NCBI GenBank assembly: GCA_013032095.1
Contig: WQBJ01000004.1
Location: forward strand, 1 to 64,000
Source of the DNA: Ruegeria atlantica
GTDB lineage: Bacteria; Pseudomonadota; Alphaproteobacteria; Rhodobacterales; Rhodobacteraceae
Direction: 5' to 3'
DNA: 64,000 bases
The first letter of the stretch is position 1; each line of letters opens with the position of its first letter. Position numbers and translations under genes: made by a program. Below the pieces are notes generated by a model. The model searched no databases, was not told the DNA's origin, and saw only the letters and a list, made by a program, of their open reading frames with translations. Positions 18,969 to 27,270 of this stretch are shown in pieces.

Positions 18969-19646
18969 ATGAACACACCGTTTGACGAAGAACCCCATCG
19001 CCGCCCCGGCCTGTTTTCCCGGCTGCGTGCGTCGTTTCTTACGGGCATCGTCGTCATTGCACCGGTCTGGCTGACGATCTGGCTGATCTGGTCCGTGGTG
19101 GGATGGATCGACAGCGCCGTCCTGCCGCTGATCCCGCAACAGTTTCAGCCCGAGCAATATGTGGGCATCAACCTACGCGGCGTTGGTGTGGTCATCTTTC
19201 TGGTGTTCACTGTTCTGGTGGGGTGGATTGCCAAGGGCATTCTAGGCCGCTCGTTCATTTCATTCACCGAAAGCCTGGTCGACCGGATGCCAGTCGTCCG
19301 TTCGATCTATTCCGGCATTAAGCAAATCTCCGAGACAGTCTTCGCCCAGACCGAACGGTCTTTCGAAAAAGCCTGTCTGGTTCAGTACCCCCGCCGTGGC
19401 ATCTGGGCCATCGGCTTTGTATCCACCACCGCCAAGGGTGAAGTGTCCGTGCGCGCCGAAACCGCAGGTGACTTGCTGAGCGTGTTCATCCCGACCACGC
19501 CCAACCCCACCTCGGGCTTTTTGCTGTTTTTTCCGGCCGAAGACGTGATCCTGCTGGACATGTCTATCGAGGACGCGGCCAAGCTGGTGATTTCAGCCGG
19601 GTTGGTCTATCCCAACGGCAAAGATCCGACGCAACCACCCGAGTGA
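18969..19646 (+). CDS. DUF502 family membrane protein
   Basis: 225 residues with two N-terminal membrane helices (about 21-45 and 68-90), then a soluble domain. DUF502 hallmarks are FLTGIVVIAPVWLTIWLI, MPVVRSIYSGIKQI, then VQYPRRGIWAIGFVS and IPTTPNPTSGFLLFFP. The function is not established. Plant relatives (LCV/COV1-like) act at membranes. Same strand as psuG, 64 nt downstream, with AGGA before the ATG. Its stop codon forms the palindrome TGATCA with the convergent patatin gene stop. Confidence 0.9.
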   Translation: MNTPFDEEPHRRPGLFSRLRASFLTGIVVIAPVWLTIWLIWSVVGWIDSAVLPLIPQQFQPEQYVGINLRGVGVVIFLVFTVLVGWIAKGILGRSFISFTESLVDRMPVVRSIYSGIKQISETVFAQTERSFEKACLVQYPRRGIWAIGFVSTTAKGEVSVRAETAGDLLSVFIPTTPNPTSGFLLFFPAEDVILLDMSIEDAAKLVISAGLVYPNGKDPTQPPE

Positions 19647-20672
19647 TCAGCTGAACATCTCGGGCAGGTTCACGGTGCTGGCTTTCCCCAGGTCCACCTT
19701 GTGATCATTGAGGAACCGATGCGCCGCTGCGCGTCCGGCCTCTTTCAATTTGTGTAGTACCACCGGGTTGGGCACCGTTTTGGTCGCCACCGAAAGATTG
19801 TTCATAAGTTCATCATCGGCGATCATGTGGACCAGAACCCGGCTCATTTCTCCCGCTTTCAACTTACCCTCAGCCAACAAGCGTTGAACGAAGCTGATCG
19901 CGCGCAATTCGCGGAACAGGGACGAGTTGAAGCTGATTTCGTTGATCCGATTTTGGATCTGCTGCGGCGTCTTGGGTATTTCATCCCGTTCCAGCGGGTT
20001 GATGTTCACGATCACTATATCATCGGGCAGGTCGTTGTTGAACAACGGGTAGAGCGCCGGGTTGCCGGTATAACCGCCATCCCAATAAGCCTCAGTCCGG
20101 CCGGACTTGGGGTCAAAAATCTCGACTGCCTGAAACAGGTTTGGCAGGCAAGCCGAGGCCAGAATTGCGTCGGTCGAAACCTCTTCGCCCGTGAACACTC
20201 GGATTTTGCCGCTGCGGACACAGGTGGCGCACACAAACAATTGCGGGCCCTCATCCGCACAGATCTCGTGGAAATTAAACCGATCCACAACCGGCTCCAG
20301 CGGGTTGCGATAGAACGGGCCGTACGCGTAAGGCGAGACCAGACGGGACCAGGCGTCGCCCGCTGAAAACGGCAACGAGTATTCCATCGCTTGGGCAATC
20401 TGCGCAGGCTCGATCGCTTGCATCCAGTTGGCAAGGCGCATGTCACCAACGGCCCCCATACGCTCCCATAGCCCATCCAGATTGGCTCGAGCGCCGTCTC
20501 GCCCGTTACGGACCATGCCTGACTTGAACGCAGCTCCATTCAGTGCGCCGGCCGACGTCCCAGTGATCGCAGCAACCTCGATATCCTCTTCGTCCAGCAG
20601 ACGATCCAGAACACCCCAGGTAAACGCGCCATGCGCGCCACCACCCTGCAAAGCCAGGTTGATCCGTTTCAT
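19647..20672 (-). CDS. Patatin-like phospholipase/esterase
   Basis: 341 residues. The glycine-rich oxyanion loop LQGGGAHGAFTWG is at about 8-20. The nucleophile serine is in GTSAG (about 39-43), and the dyad aspartate is in DGGYTGNP. No signal peptide is seen, so it is cytosolic. It lies 15 nt downstream of bdhA on the same strand. That pairing with a 3-hydroxybutyrate dehydrogenase suggests a role in polyhydroxybutyrate granule or lipid turnover. This is inference, since patatin-fold enzymes also act on phospholipids. Confidence 0.88.
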   Translation of the reverse strand: MKRINLALQGGGAHGAFTWGVLDRLLDEEDIEVAAITGTSAGALNGAAFKSGMVRNGRDGARANLDGLWERMGAVGDMRLANWMQAIEPAQIAQAMEYSLPFSAGDAWSRLVSPYAYGPFYRNPLEPVVDRFNFHEICADEGPQLFVCATCVRSGKIRVFTGEEVSTDAILASACLPNLFQAVEIFDPKSGRTEAYWDGGYTGNPALYPLFNNDLPDDIVIVNINPLERDEIPKTPQQIQNRINEISFNSSLFRELRAISFVQRLLAEGKLKAGEMSRVLVHMIADDELMNNLSVATKTVPNPVVLHKLKEAGRAAAHRFLNDHKVDLGKASTVNLPEMFS

Positions 20673-20687
20673 TGCGGGCCTCCTAGA

Positions 20688-21461
20688 TCAAAGAGCCGTC
20701 CAGCCCCCATCCACCGAGATCGTCGTGCCGGTGATCTGTGCCGCCGCGTCGGAGCACAGGAAGATCGTCGTGCCGCCCAGTTGCTCAACCGTCGCAAACT
20801 CTTTCGAGGGCTGACGTTCCAGCAGGATGTTTTTAACCACATCCTCGCGGCTCATGTTGTATTCCTTCATCGTGTTCGGAATCTGCGCCTCGACCAGAGG
20901 GGTCAGCACGTAACCGGGACAGATGGCGTTGCAGGTGATCGGTTCCTGCGCGGTTTCCAGCGCCACGGTTTTCGTCATCCCGACCACGCCGTGCTTCGCC
21001 GCGATATAGGCCGCTTTGAAGGGTGAAGCCGTCAAACCATGCGCCGAGGCGATATTGACGATCCGACCCCAACCCGCCTTACGCATCATCGGCAGCGCTG
21101 CAGCCATAGTGTGATAGGCCGAGTTCATATTGATCGCGATGATCGCATCCCACTTGTCGACCGGGAACTGATCAATAGGAGCGACATGCTGAATACCGGC
21201 GTTGTTCACCAGGATGTCGCAGGCACCTGCTTTCTCAATCAGCGCACGGCATTCGCCGCCATTGGACATGTCGGCTTTGATGTAACGTGCATTGGTTCCG
21301 GTCTCTTGCGCGATCTCGGCCGCAAGCGCGTGATCCTCATCCCTATCCGTGAACGAGTTCAAAACCACGTCGGCTCCGGCTTTGGCCAGTTCACGCGCGA
21401 CCCCAAGTCCGATCCCCGAATTCGATCCTGTGATGATCGCTGTTTTTCCCGCCAGGCCCAT
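20688..21461 (-). CDS. bdhA: 3-hydroxybutyrate dehydrogenase
   Basis: 257 residues, short-chain dehydrogenase, NAD-dependent interconversion of 3-hydroxybutyrate and acetoacetate. The cofactor loop is TGSNSGIGLG. NNAGIQHV is the characteristic BdhA form of the NNAG motif. The catalytic Ser is in NIASAHG and the Tyr/Lys in AAYIAAKHG. CPGYVLTPLVEAQI is also typical of BdhA. A strong ribosome site (GAGGGAGAA) precedes the ATG. First gene of the pair with the patatin-like esterase. Confidence 0.93.
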   Translation of the reverse strand: MGLAGKTAIITGSNSGIGLGVARELAKAGADVVLNSFTDRDEDHALAAEIAQETGTNARYIKADMSNGGECRALIEKAGACDILVNNAGIQHVAPIDQFPVDKWDAIIAINMNSAYHTMAAALPMMRKAGWGRIVNIASAHGLTASPFKAAYIAAKHGVVGMTKTVALETAQEPITCNAICPGYVLTPLVEAQIPNTMKEYNMSREDVVKNILLERQPSKEFATVEQLGGTTIFLCSDAAAQITGTTISVDGGWTAL

Positions 21462-21564
21462 GAGCTTTCTCCCTCAAAATCCGCTTTGGCGGCACAGTGC
21501 CATGCTGCACATGCAAAGGAAACGGGGAAACATCCGGGTTCTGCATCCGGGTGGGAAATGCTTC

Positions 21565-21593
21565 AAAAAAAACGCCCGCACGAAGCGGGCGTT
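21565..21593 (-). terminator. Orphan Rho-independent terminator on the minus strand
   Basis: The 9-bp stem AACGCCCGC (21571-21579) / GCGGGCGTT (21585-21593) with a 5-nt loop is followed, reading on the minus strand, by a T-run (plus-strand A run at 21565-21570, plus two A in the stem). There is no recognised minus-strand gene upstream of it. It lies 104 bp before the bdhA start. It could end a small RNA from 21594-21755 or act as an attenuator in the bdhA leader. Confidence 0.8.
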
Positions 21594-21754
21594 AAGTTAT
21601 TGAGGCAGGTTTCATACAGGCAAGAAACCTATCGAGCAGTGCAACCTTTATACGCAATTCCCCGCCTTCGTCCAAGCTAAAAGTTTGATAATAAGAAAAA
21701 TCATCGGTACTGTGAATCCCAACAAAATAAGGCCTGAGCAGGATTGTTTCCAAA
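21565..21754 (-). ncRNA. Candidate small RNA or short peptide transcript antisense to the yejA leader
   Basis: The minus-strand stretch ending in the strong terminator at 21565-21593 begins near a plausible promoter-like pair on the minus strand: TTGGAA at about 21754, a 17-nt spacer, then TTATTT. An open frame through the same stretch reads VGIHSTDDFSYYQTF and onward to MKPASIT, stopping with TAA that overlaps the terminator stem. A short peptide is therefore also possible. No family is recognised. The call rests on the terminator without a gene. Confidence 0.3.
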
Positions 21755-23569
21755 ATGCGCCCCAATTTTCTACGCCCCGTTCGTCCTCTGATCGCGGGAA
21801 TCGCCTCCGTTTTTGCCGTCACCATCGCCCACGCAGAATCGGCCCATGGCATAGCTATGTACGGCGACCCTGCCTTACCACCGGATTTTGTGTCTCTGCC
21901 CTATGCCAACCCGGATGCGCCCAAAGGCGGGAAAGTTGTTTTTGGAAATACCGGCGGCTTTAACAGTCTGAACCCGTTTGTGCAAAAAGGGACCTCACCT
22001 TGGCAGCTTCGGTTCTGGACCCACGAGAGCCTGATGGGCCGGTCCTGGGACGAACCCTTCACTCTTTACGGGTTGTTAGCCGAATCAGTAGAGACTGCAC
22101 CAGACCGGTCTTGGGTCGAATTTACCCTGCGCGAAAAAGCCCGTTTCTCGGATGGTAGCCCGGTAACTGTCGACGATGTTATCTGGTCATATGAGACTTT
22201 GGGAACCGAAGGACATCTTCGGTACCGTGGGCTTTGGGGCAAAATCGACAGTATTGAACAAACCGGCCCGCGCACGGTACGCATTACATTTAATGAACCT
22301 GACCGGGAATTGGCACTGATCGCGGGATTACGGCCGATCCTGCAAAGAGCACAGTGGGAGGGCAAGGATTTCGCCAATGCCTCACTGCATGACATCCCCA
22401 TCGGTTCAGGGCCTTATGTGATCGATAGCTATGAAGCCGGGCGATACGTCAACCTGCGCCGCAATCCAGACTATTGGGGCGCGGATATCCCCTTCCGCCG
22501 CGGCACCATGAACCTTGATGAGATGCGGATCGAATTTTATGGCGACGGCACCGTACTGTTCGAGGCATTCAAGGCCGGGGAATTGACCGCGGTCCGCGAG
22601 TTCAACGCTGACAAATGGGATACCCAGTACAACTTCCCCGCAGTGCAACGTGGCGACGTGGTCAAGACCGAAATCCCACACGGAAAACCGTCTGGCATGA
22701 CGGGTTTCGTCATGAACACGCGCAATGCACCATTCGACGACTGGCGTGTTCGAGAGGCGCTGCTGCTGGCCTTCAATTTCGAATACATCAACGACACAAT
22801 TACAGGCGGCGCGCAGCCGCGGATCACCTCGTATTTTTCCGGCTCGGATCTGGGCATGCAGTCTGGCCCTGCCACCGGAAAGGTTGCTGAGTTGTTGCAA
22901 ACCTACAAGAGCGACCTGCCCTCTGGTGCGCTTGAGGGGTACGCCCTGCCCGTCGGGGACGGCTCAGCTCGCAACCGAGCCAACATCCGTGAGGCCAACA
23001 GACTTCTGTCCGAGGCAGGTTGGACTGTTCAGGATGGTGTTCTACGCAATCAGAACGGCGAAGATTTCACCATAACCGTTCTGCTGCAGCAAGGGGACAG
23101 CGAAAGCCAGACCGCCATCGAAATCTATACCCGAGCGCTGGAACGGCTCGGCATTCAAGTCACAGTCGAACAGGTAGACAGCGCCCAATTCACCGGTCGA
23201 AATGCAGAACTGGATTTCGACATGACCTTCTTTCGGCGCGCGCTGTCCCTTTCACCCGGCAACGAACAGCGCCTGTATTGGGGCAGTGAAAACGCCGAAA
23301 CGCCAGGCACGCGCAATCTTATGGGGGTGGCCTCTCCCGCCGTGGACGGGTTGATCGACACGATGCTGGCCTCGGAAAGTCACGAAGATTTTGTCGCCGC
23401 GACCCGCGCGCTGGATCGTGTGCTAACTGCTGGTCGTTATGTGATTCCGATCTGGAACTTTGACGTCGGTCGTATCGCTCACGCCACAGAGCTTAAACAC
23501 CCCCGGACCCTACCGATCTATGGCGATGGGCCCGAGTATATGCCGCAGGTTTGGTGGTTCGAAGAGTGA
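21755..23569 (+). CDS. YejA-type oligopeptide ABC transporter substrate-binding protein
   Basis: 604 residues with a Sec signal peptide (about 1-28, ending AHAES). It is a periplasmic family 5 solute-binding protein of the YejA kind, shown by the mature N-terminus HGIAMYGDPALPPDF and YANPDAPKGG. Further family motifs are DGSPVTVDDVIWSYETL, then GSGPYVIDSYEAGRYV and RRNPDYWG, with VRRALS-like FRRALSL and WGSENA near the end. It would bind oligopeptides or a microcin-C-like ligand for import. No permease or ATPase gene follows, so it must use a transporter encoded elsewhere. Confidence 0.9.
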   Translation: MRPNFLRPVRPLIAGIASVFAVTIAHAESAHGIAMYGDPALPPDFVSLPYANPDAPKGGKVVFGNTGGFNSLNPFVQKGTSPWQLRFWTHESLMGRSWDEPFTLYGLLAESVETAPDRSWVEFTLREKARFSDGSPVTVDDVIWSYETLGTEGHLRYRGLWGKIDSIEQTGPRTVRITFNEPDRELALIAGLRPILQRAQWEGKDFANASLHDIPIGSGPYVIDSYEAGRYVNLRRNPDYWGADIPFRRGTMNLDEMRIEFYGDGTVLFEAFKAGELTAVREFNADKWDTQYNFPAVQRGDVVKTEIPHGKPSGMTGFVMNTRNAPFDDWRVREALLLAFNFEYINDTITGGAQPRITSYFSGSDLGMQSGPATGKVAELLQTYKSDLPSGALEGYALPVGDGSARNRANIREANRLLSEAGWTVQDGVLRNQNGEDFTITVLLQQGDSESQTAIEIYTRALERLGIQVTVEQVDSAQFTGRNAELDFDMTFFRRALSLSPGNEQRLYWGSENAETPGTRNLMGVASPAVDGLIDTMLASESHEDFVAATRALDRVLTAGRYVIPIWNFDVGRIAHATELKHPRTLPIYGDGPEYMPQVWWFEE

Positions 23570-23904
23570 CCGGCTCAAGCGAATTGCAGGCAACAACGGC
23601 TTGGGAACCTGTGCCGCACGAAAATCTCATATCCGCATTTTAATATGCGTTTATAGGTCTTGTCCGAGGGTGTCACCTTTCGGCGGATTTCGGCACACCG
23701 AACAACAGCAACCAAATATGGTGGCAACACAACTCAGTATTACCAAATCTCGCAATTGGACCAAGTTACAGGGAAAAGTCAAAAAACAACCACAAGGGGC
23801 TTTACTGATCGCCCTCTGACGATATAGCCTATCGATATTTAGACGCGCCGTATAAACGGATTTTTTCTGAGAATTTCGTTAGATAGCTTTTTATTCGACG
23901 CGCA

Positions 23905-23990
23905 ACACTTGGATTTCGCGGACCGGCCTCCACTCACTCAAACCTCAGGTCCGTAGGCCCGTTGTGCGAACTGCGCAACGGGTCTTTTTA
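23905..23990 (+). ncRNA. Candidate small RNA ending in an intrinsic terminator
   Basis: Two consecutive stem-loops: CGGACC (23919-23924) with GGTCCG (23948-23953), then the 12-bp terminator stem at 23956-23984. The exposed loop of the first hairpin contains CCTCC and ACCTC, which can pair with Shine-Dalgarno sequences. No protein gene ends nearby. The 5' end is unknown and I cannot see a clear promoter. Confidence 0.35.
23956..23990 (+). terminator. Rho-independent terminator
   Basis: A stem of 12 pairs (two of them G-T) joins 23956-23967 with 23973-23984 (core CCCGTTG / CAACGGG). The loop is GAACT, followed by TTTTTA. This is the strongest plus-strand terminator in the region. It lies about 390 nt after the yejA-like stop, too far to be a simple end of that gene. 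Confidence 0.75.
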
Positions 23991-24106
23991 CCTTACGTAA
24001 GCTCGGCAATGGTGCGACATTTTGTCATGCACCCGGTTTCCCACCCCCTCCGTACCCTGAAATAAGGGCCGAGCAGCCGTGAAACCCGAACTACGGAAAC
24101 TGACTG

Positions 24107-24343
24107 ATGTTGAACTGGACCGACCTGACGCAAGACTGGGACGCTATGTATTCCCGTGCTAAACGGCGTTTTCCGAACCTGCGCGATCAGGACAAGGTAC
24201 GGCTGAGTAAAGATCGAAAAGGGTTTGAAGCGTATCTGGCCGAACGCCACCACCTGACCGTGAATGAAGCGCACGAAGAGCTTGAGGATTTTCTGTTTAC
24301 CGAAGGCCTGAACCGCGAGTTCAGCAAAGCGTTAAGCAAGTGA
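24107..24343 (+). CDS. Small CsbD-like hypothetical protein
   Basis: 78 residues, highly charged and predicted helical. The spacing of W4, DW at 10-11, the AKRRFPNL segment, and a later helix with EAYLAERHHLTVNEAHEELEDFL resembles the CsbD/YjbJ stress-protein layout, though similarity is weak. I do not assign a function. Its 3' end overlaps the convergent regulator gene by 12 nt. The ribosome site is weak (GGAAA). Confidence 0.65.
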   Translation: MLNWTDLTQDWDAMYSRAKRRFPNLRDQDKVRLSKDRKGFEAYLAERHHLTVNEAHEELEDFLFTEGLNREFSKALSK

Positions 24344-24955
24344 CGTTACCCATAGGATGGTCGCATCCTCGTCACTTATTGAAATGACATTGTGCCCCAT
24401 ACTCCCGTCGTAATAGGCGCTGTCTCCGCGGCGCATTTCGACGGGTTCGTAGAACTCGGTATAAAGTTTCACAACCCCTGTCAGCACATACAGGAATTCT
24501 TCGCCGTCGTGGCGCACCCAGCCGTCGAATTCGTTCATTGAGCGCGCGCGCACGCGGGCACGGTAGGGCAGCATTTGCTTTTTCGTCAGGTTCTCGGCCA
24601 ACAGCTCATGTTCATATGTCACTGTTGGGTGCTCTGCACCTTCACCCATCCGCGTCACGGCCATACGGCCGATCACTTGATCACGCTGTGGCGGAGTGAA
24701 CAGTTGCGGCACCGAAATCTCCAATCCGGTCGCCAGTTTTTTCAGCGCATCATAAGTGGGCGACATCTGCCCATTTTCGATTTTACTAAGTGTCGAGCGC
24801 GCCAATCCGGCTTGAGTAGCCGCCTGCTCCAACGTCCAATTCCGCGCCTTGCGCAACTGACGCACGCGTGCGCCCAGATCAAGCGGTTCAGGATCGGTAT
24901 GATCACCCGAGTCGCGGGCGATGCGGATCAGTGATGGCTGTTCATTAGTGCTCAT
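24332..24955 (-). CDS. XRE-family transcriptional regulator with cupin domain
   Basis: 207 residues. The N-terminal helix-turn-helix (about 30-85) reads VRQLRKARNWTLEQAA, GLARSTLSKIENGQMSPTYD, then LKKLATGLEISVPQLF. The C-terminal cupin (about 120-205) has HDGEEFLYVLTGVVKLYTEF and GDSAYYDGSMGH. Such regulators sense small ligands and usually control the divergent neighbour. The AMP-ligase gene starts 66 bp away in the opposite direction. I start at the ATG at 24955 (MSTNEQ). An upstream extension begins at a non-ATG codon. Confidence 0.88.
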   Translation of the reverse strand: MSTNEQPSLIRIARDSGDHTDPEPLDLGARVRQLRKARNWTLEQAATQAGLARSTLSKIENGQMSPTYDALKKLATGLEISVPQLFTPPQRDQVIGRMAVTRMGEGAEHPTVTYEHELLAENLTKKQMLPYRARVRARSMNEFDGWVRHDGEEFLYVLTGVVKLYTEFYEPVEMRRGDSAYYDGSMGHNVISISDEDATILWVTSLA

Positions 24956-25020
24956 GCGCCATTCTATAGGCCCAGCCCGCCGCGCTTGCAACGCGCCAAG
25001 CGGCACGATAGCCAGTTGCC

Positions 25021-26538
25021 ATGCTTTCTATATTCGATCAGGGGCCACCCCCAACTTGCCCGGAACCATTTAACTTGGCTGCACATGTGTTGCGCCATGC
25101 AGATAGCAATTCGGACAAGATCGCATTATCGGTGCTGTCTAGCGGCGATACTGAAGACTGGACTTACGAAGCGCTAAAATCGGCAATTCTGGGCACCGGA
25201 ACCGGTTTGCTGCAGTCTGGACTAAAACCCGGCGATATCGCGTTGATGCGGCTGGGAAATACAGTCGACTTCCCGATTGCCTATCTTGGGGCAATTGCGG
25301 TTGGAATTGTGCCTGTCCCGACCTCTTCACAACTGACCGAGCCAGAAACTGAGCGTATGATCGCTGAGCTCAAGCCCGCCGCCATTTTGCGAGACCCGAC
25401 TGTCGCCTGCGCGACGCACCCCCTTCAGATAACTTTGAACGACCTGACTCAGATGCGGGCCCTAACTCCGGCCATGTTCGAGTTCGGTGACCCGGACCGG
25501 ATGGCCTACATCGTCTATACGTCTGGCACATCCGGCAAGCCACGCGCCGTAGCGCACGCTCATCGCGCCATCTGGGCACGTCAGATGATGGTCGAAGGCT
25601 GGTACGGGCTGCAGAACTCGGACCGCCTGTGCCATGCCGGGGCGTTCAACTGGACATATACGCTGGGCACCGGGCTTATGGATCCTTGGACAATCGGTGC
25701 AACCGCGCTGATCCCTGAACCGGGCTCCAATACTGATGCCCTGCCTGCACTCTTGCGCAAGCATAGGGCTACGATGTTCGCAGCCGCACCAGGTGTATTT
25801 CGTAAACTGCTGAAAACGTCCGAAAACCTGAACCTGCCGGACCTCCGCCACGGCCTGTGCGCTGGCGAAAAGCTATCGCGACACCTGCACGCGCAATGGA
25901 CAGAAACAACTGGGACCGAGCTGTACGAAGCTTACGGCATGTCGGAGTGCTCGACCTTTATATCTTCAAGCCCTGCCCACCCGGCACGCGGTGAAGCACT
26001 GGGCCAACCGCAACCGGGCCGCCGGGTGGCGATCCTTGGGCCGGACGGACCGGTGCCGCAGGGTCAGGAGGGCACCATCGCCATTCACCGCTCGGACCCC
26101 GGCTTGATGCTGACATACCTGAATGCACCGGATGAGGCCGAGGCCCGCATGCAGGGCGACTGGTTCCTGACCGGCGATCAGGGCGCGATGGCCGTGGATG
26201 GGCAAATCACTTACCTCGGCCGCGACGACGACATGATGAACGCAGGCGGCTATCGCGTCTCGCCGGTTGAGGTCGAGGCGGTGCTGTCCCGATACCCCGG
26301 TGTTGCGCAGGTGGGCGTTGCCGCTGTCGAAGTCAAACAGGACACACATGTGATCGCCGCTTTCTATACCGGGCCGGAAAAGCTGGACGACGCCGGCCTG
26401 CGCACCTATGTGGAGGCAAACCTTGCACGGTATAAACAACCCCGCGCATTCATTCACCTGCCCGAACTGCCAACAGGCGGCAACGGCAAACTTCTGCGCC
26501 GGGCGTTGCCGGCCTATTTCAAGGCGAATTCACCATGA
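25021..26538 (+). CDS. AMP-dependent acyl-CoA synthetase/ligase
   Basis: 505 residues, adenylate-forming superfamily. The P-loop is YTSGTSGKPRAVAHAHRA, with Arg where Lys is usual. YEAYGMSE, GDWFLTGDQGAM and GGYRVSPVEVE follow, and the catalytic lysine is in GGNGKLLRRAL at the C-terminus. The carboxylic acid substrate cannot be told from the sequence. The overall look is closer to aryl/benzoate or acetyl-type ligases than to DmdB at 1517-3136. It overlaps the frnE-like gene by 4 nt and lies divergent from the XRE-cupin regulator, likely its local controller. Confidence 0.88.
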   Translation: MLSIFDQGPPPTCPEPFNLAAHVLRHADSNSDKIALSVLSSGDTEDWTYEALKSAILGTGTGLLQSGLKPGDIALMRLGNTVDFPIAYLGAIAVGIVPVPTSSQLTEPETERMIAELKPAAILRDPTVACATHPLQITLNDLTQMRALTPAMFEFGDPDRMAYIVYTSGTSGKPRAVAHAHRAIWARQMMVEGWYGLQNSDRLCHAGAFNWTYTLGTGLMDPWTIGATALIPEPGSNTDALPALLRKHRATMFAAAPGVFRKLLKTSENLNLPDLRHGLCAGEKLSRHLHAQWTETTGTELYEAYGMSECSTFISSSPAHPARGEALGQPQPGRRVAILGPDGPVPQGQEGTIAIHRSDPGLMLTYLNAPDEAEARMQGDWFLTGDQGAMAVDGQITYLGRDDDMMNAGGYRVSPVEVEAVLSRYPGVAQVGVAAVEVKQDTHVIAAFYTGPEKLDDAGLRTYVEANLARYKQPRAFIHLPELPTGGNGKLLRRALPAYFKANSP

Positions 26539-27194
26539 CCCAGACCGTCAAACTCGACATCATGTCCGACCCGATCTGCCCGTGGTGCTATATCGGCAAG
26601 ACTCACCTGGACAAGGCTCTGACGGCTATTCCGGATCATCCCTTTGTTATCGAATGGCACCCGTTCCAACTAAACCCCGACATGCCAGACGAAGGCATGG
26701 ACCGGCGAGAGTACCTGGAAGGTAAATTTGGTGGCAAAGACGGTGCGGTCCGCGCCTATGCACCCGTAGTGGAACACGCCGAAAAGGCCGGGTTGAACAT
26801 CGACTTCGAAGGCATGAAACGCACCCCCAACACACTGGACGCCCACCGCCTGATCCATTGGGCCGGGATCGAAGGCAAGCAGAACGCCGTCGTGGATGCT
26901 TTGTTCGATGCCTATTTCGTGCAAGGTCGGGATATTGGAGACCATGAAGTTCTGGCCGACATCGCCGACAGCGTCGGCATGGACGCCGCCGTGGTGCTGA
27001 AACTTCTCAATTCCGACGCCGACCGAGAGGATATCCGCACGCGTGACACGCATTCACGTCAGATGGGAGTGAACTCTGTCCCGACATTCATTGTCGCCAA
27101 CCAGCACGCAGTTCCTGGTGCGCAACCTCCTGAAATGTGGGAAAAAGTCATCGGCGAGATCATGTCTCAGCTTGAGGCTTCCTCTGCAAATTAG
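26535..27194 (+). CDS. DsbA-family oxidoreductase (FrnE-like)
   Basis: 219 residues, thioredoxin fold. The redox motif CPWC lies at about 16-19 in DPICPWCYIGK. The family segments TPNTLDAHRLIHWA and GVNSVPTFIV (cis-Pro loop) are present. It has no signal peptide, so it acts in the cytosol, as for FrnE/2-hydroxychromene isomerase-like proteins. The ATG overlaps the end of the AMP-ligase (ATGA at 26535-26538), implying coupled translation and possibly a shared catabolic pathway. Substrate unknown. Confidence 0.92.
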   Translation: MTQTVKLDIMSDPICPWCYIGKTHLDKALTAIPDHPFVIEWHPFQLNPDMPDEGMDRREYLEGKFGGKDGAVRAYAPVVEHAEKAGLNIDFEGMKRTPNTLDAHRLIHWAGIEGKQNAVVDALFDAYFVQGRDIGDHEVLADIADSVGMDAAVVLKLLNSDADREDIRTRDTHSRQMGVNSVPTFIVANQHAVPGAQPPEMWEKVIGEIMSQLEASSAN

Positions 27195-27270
27195 CACAGG
27201 ACTCTGTGCGTTTTGATCCCTAGCGCCACCTCCCGTGTCGTGATAGCGCGGACCGGTCAGGAGGCGCGCA

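Larger units (their letters stand above)
23570..24106. other. Gene-poor stretch between yejA-like and csbD-like genes
   Basis: 537 bases in which I find no convincing protein-coding gene on either strand. It is AT-richer than its surroundings. A weak stem GGTGT...ACACC lies near 23670-23695. The only strong structure is the paired hairpin and terminator at about 23919-23990, described separately. Confidence 0.5.

Noticed and set aside
8150..19649. TGATCA at the junction of two convergent gene pairs (8150-8155 and 19644-19649), looking like a shared motif
   Set aside because: It arises trivially when two TGA stops face each other with no gap. It is not evidence of a functional site.
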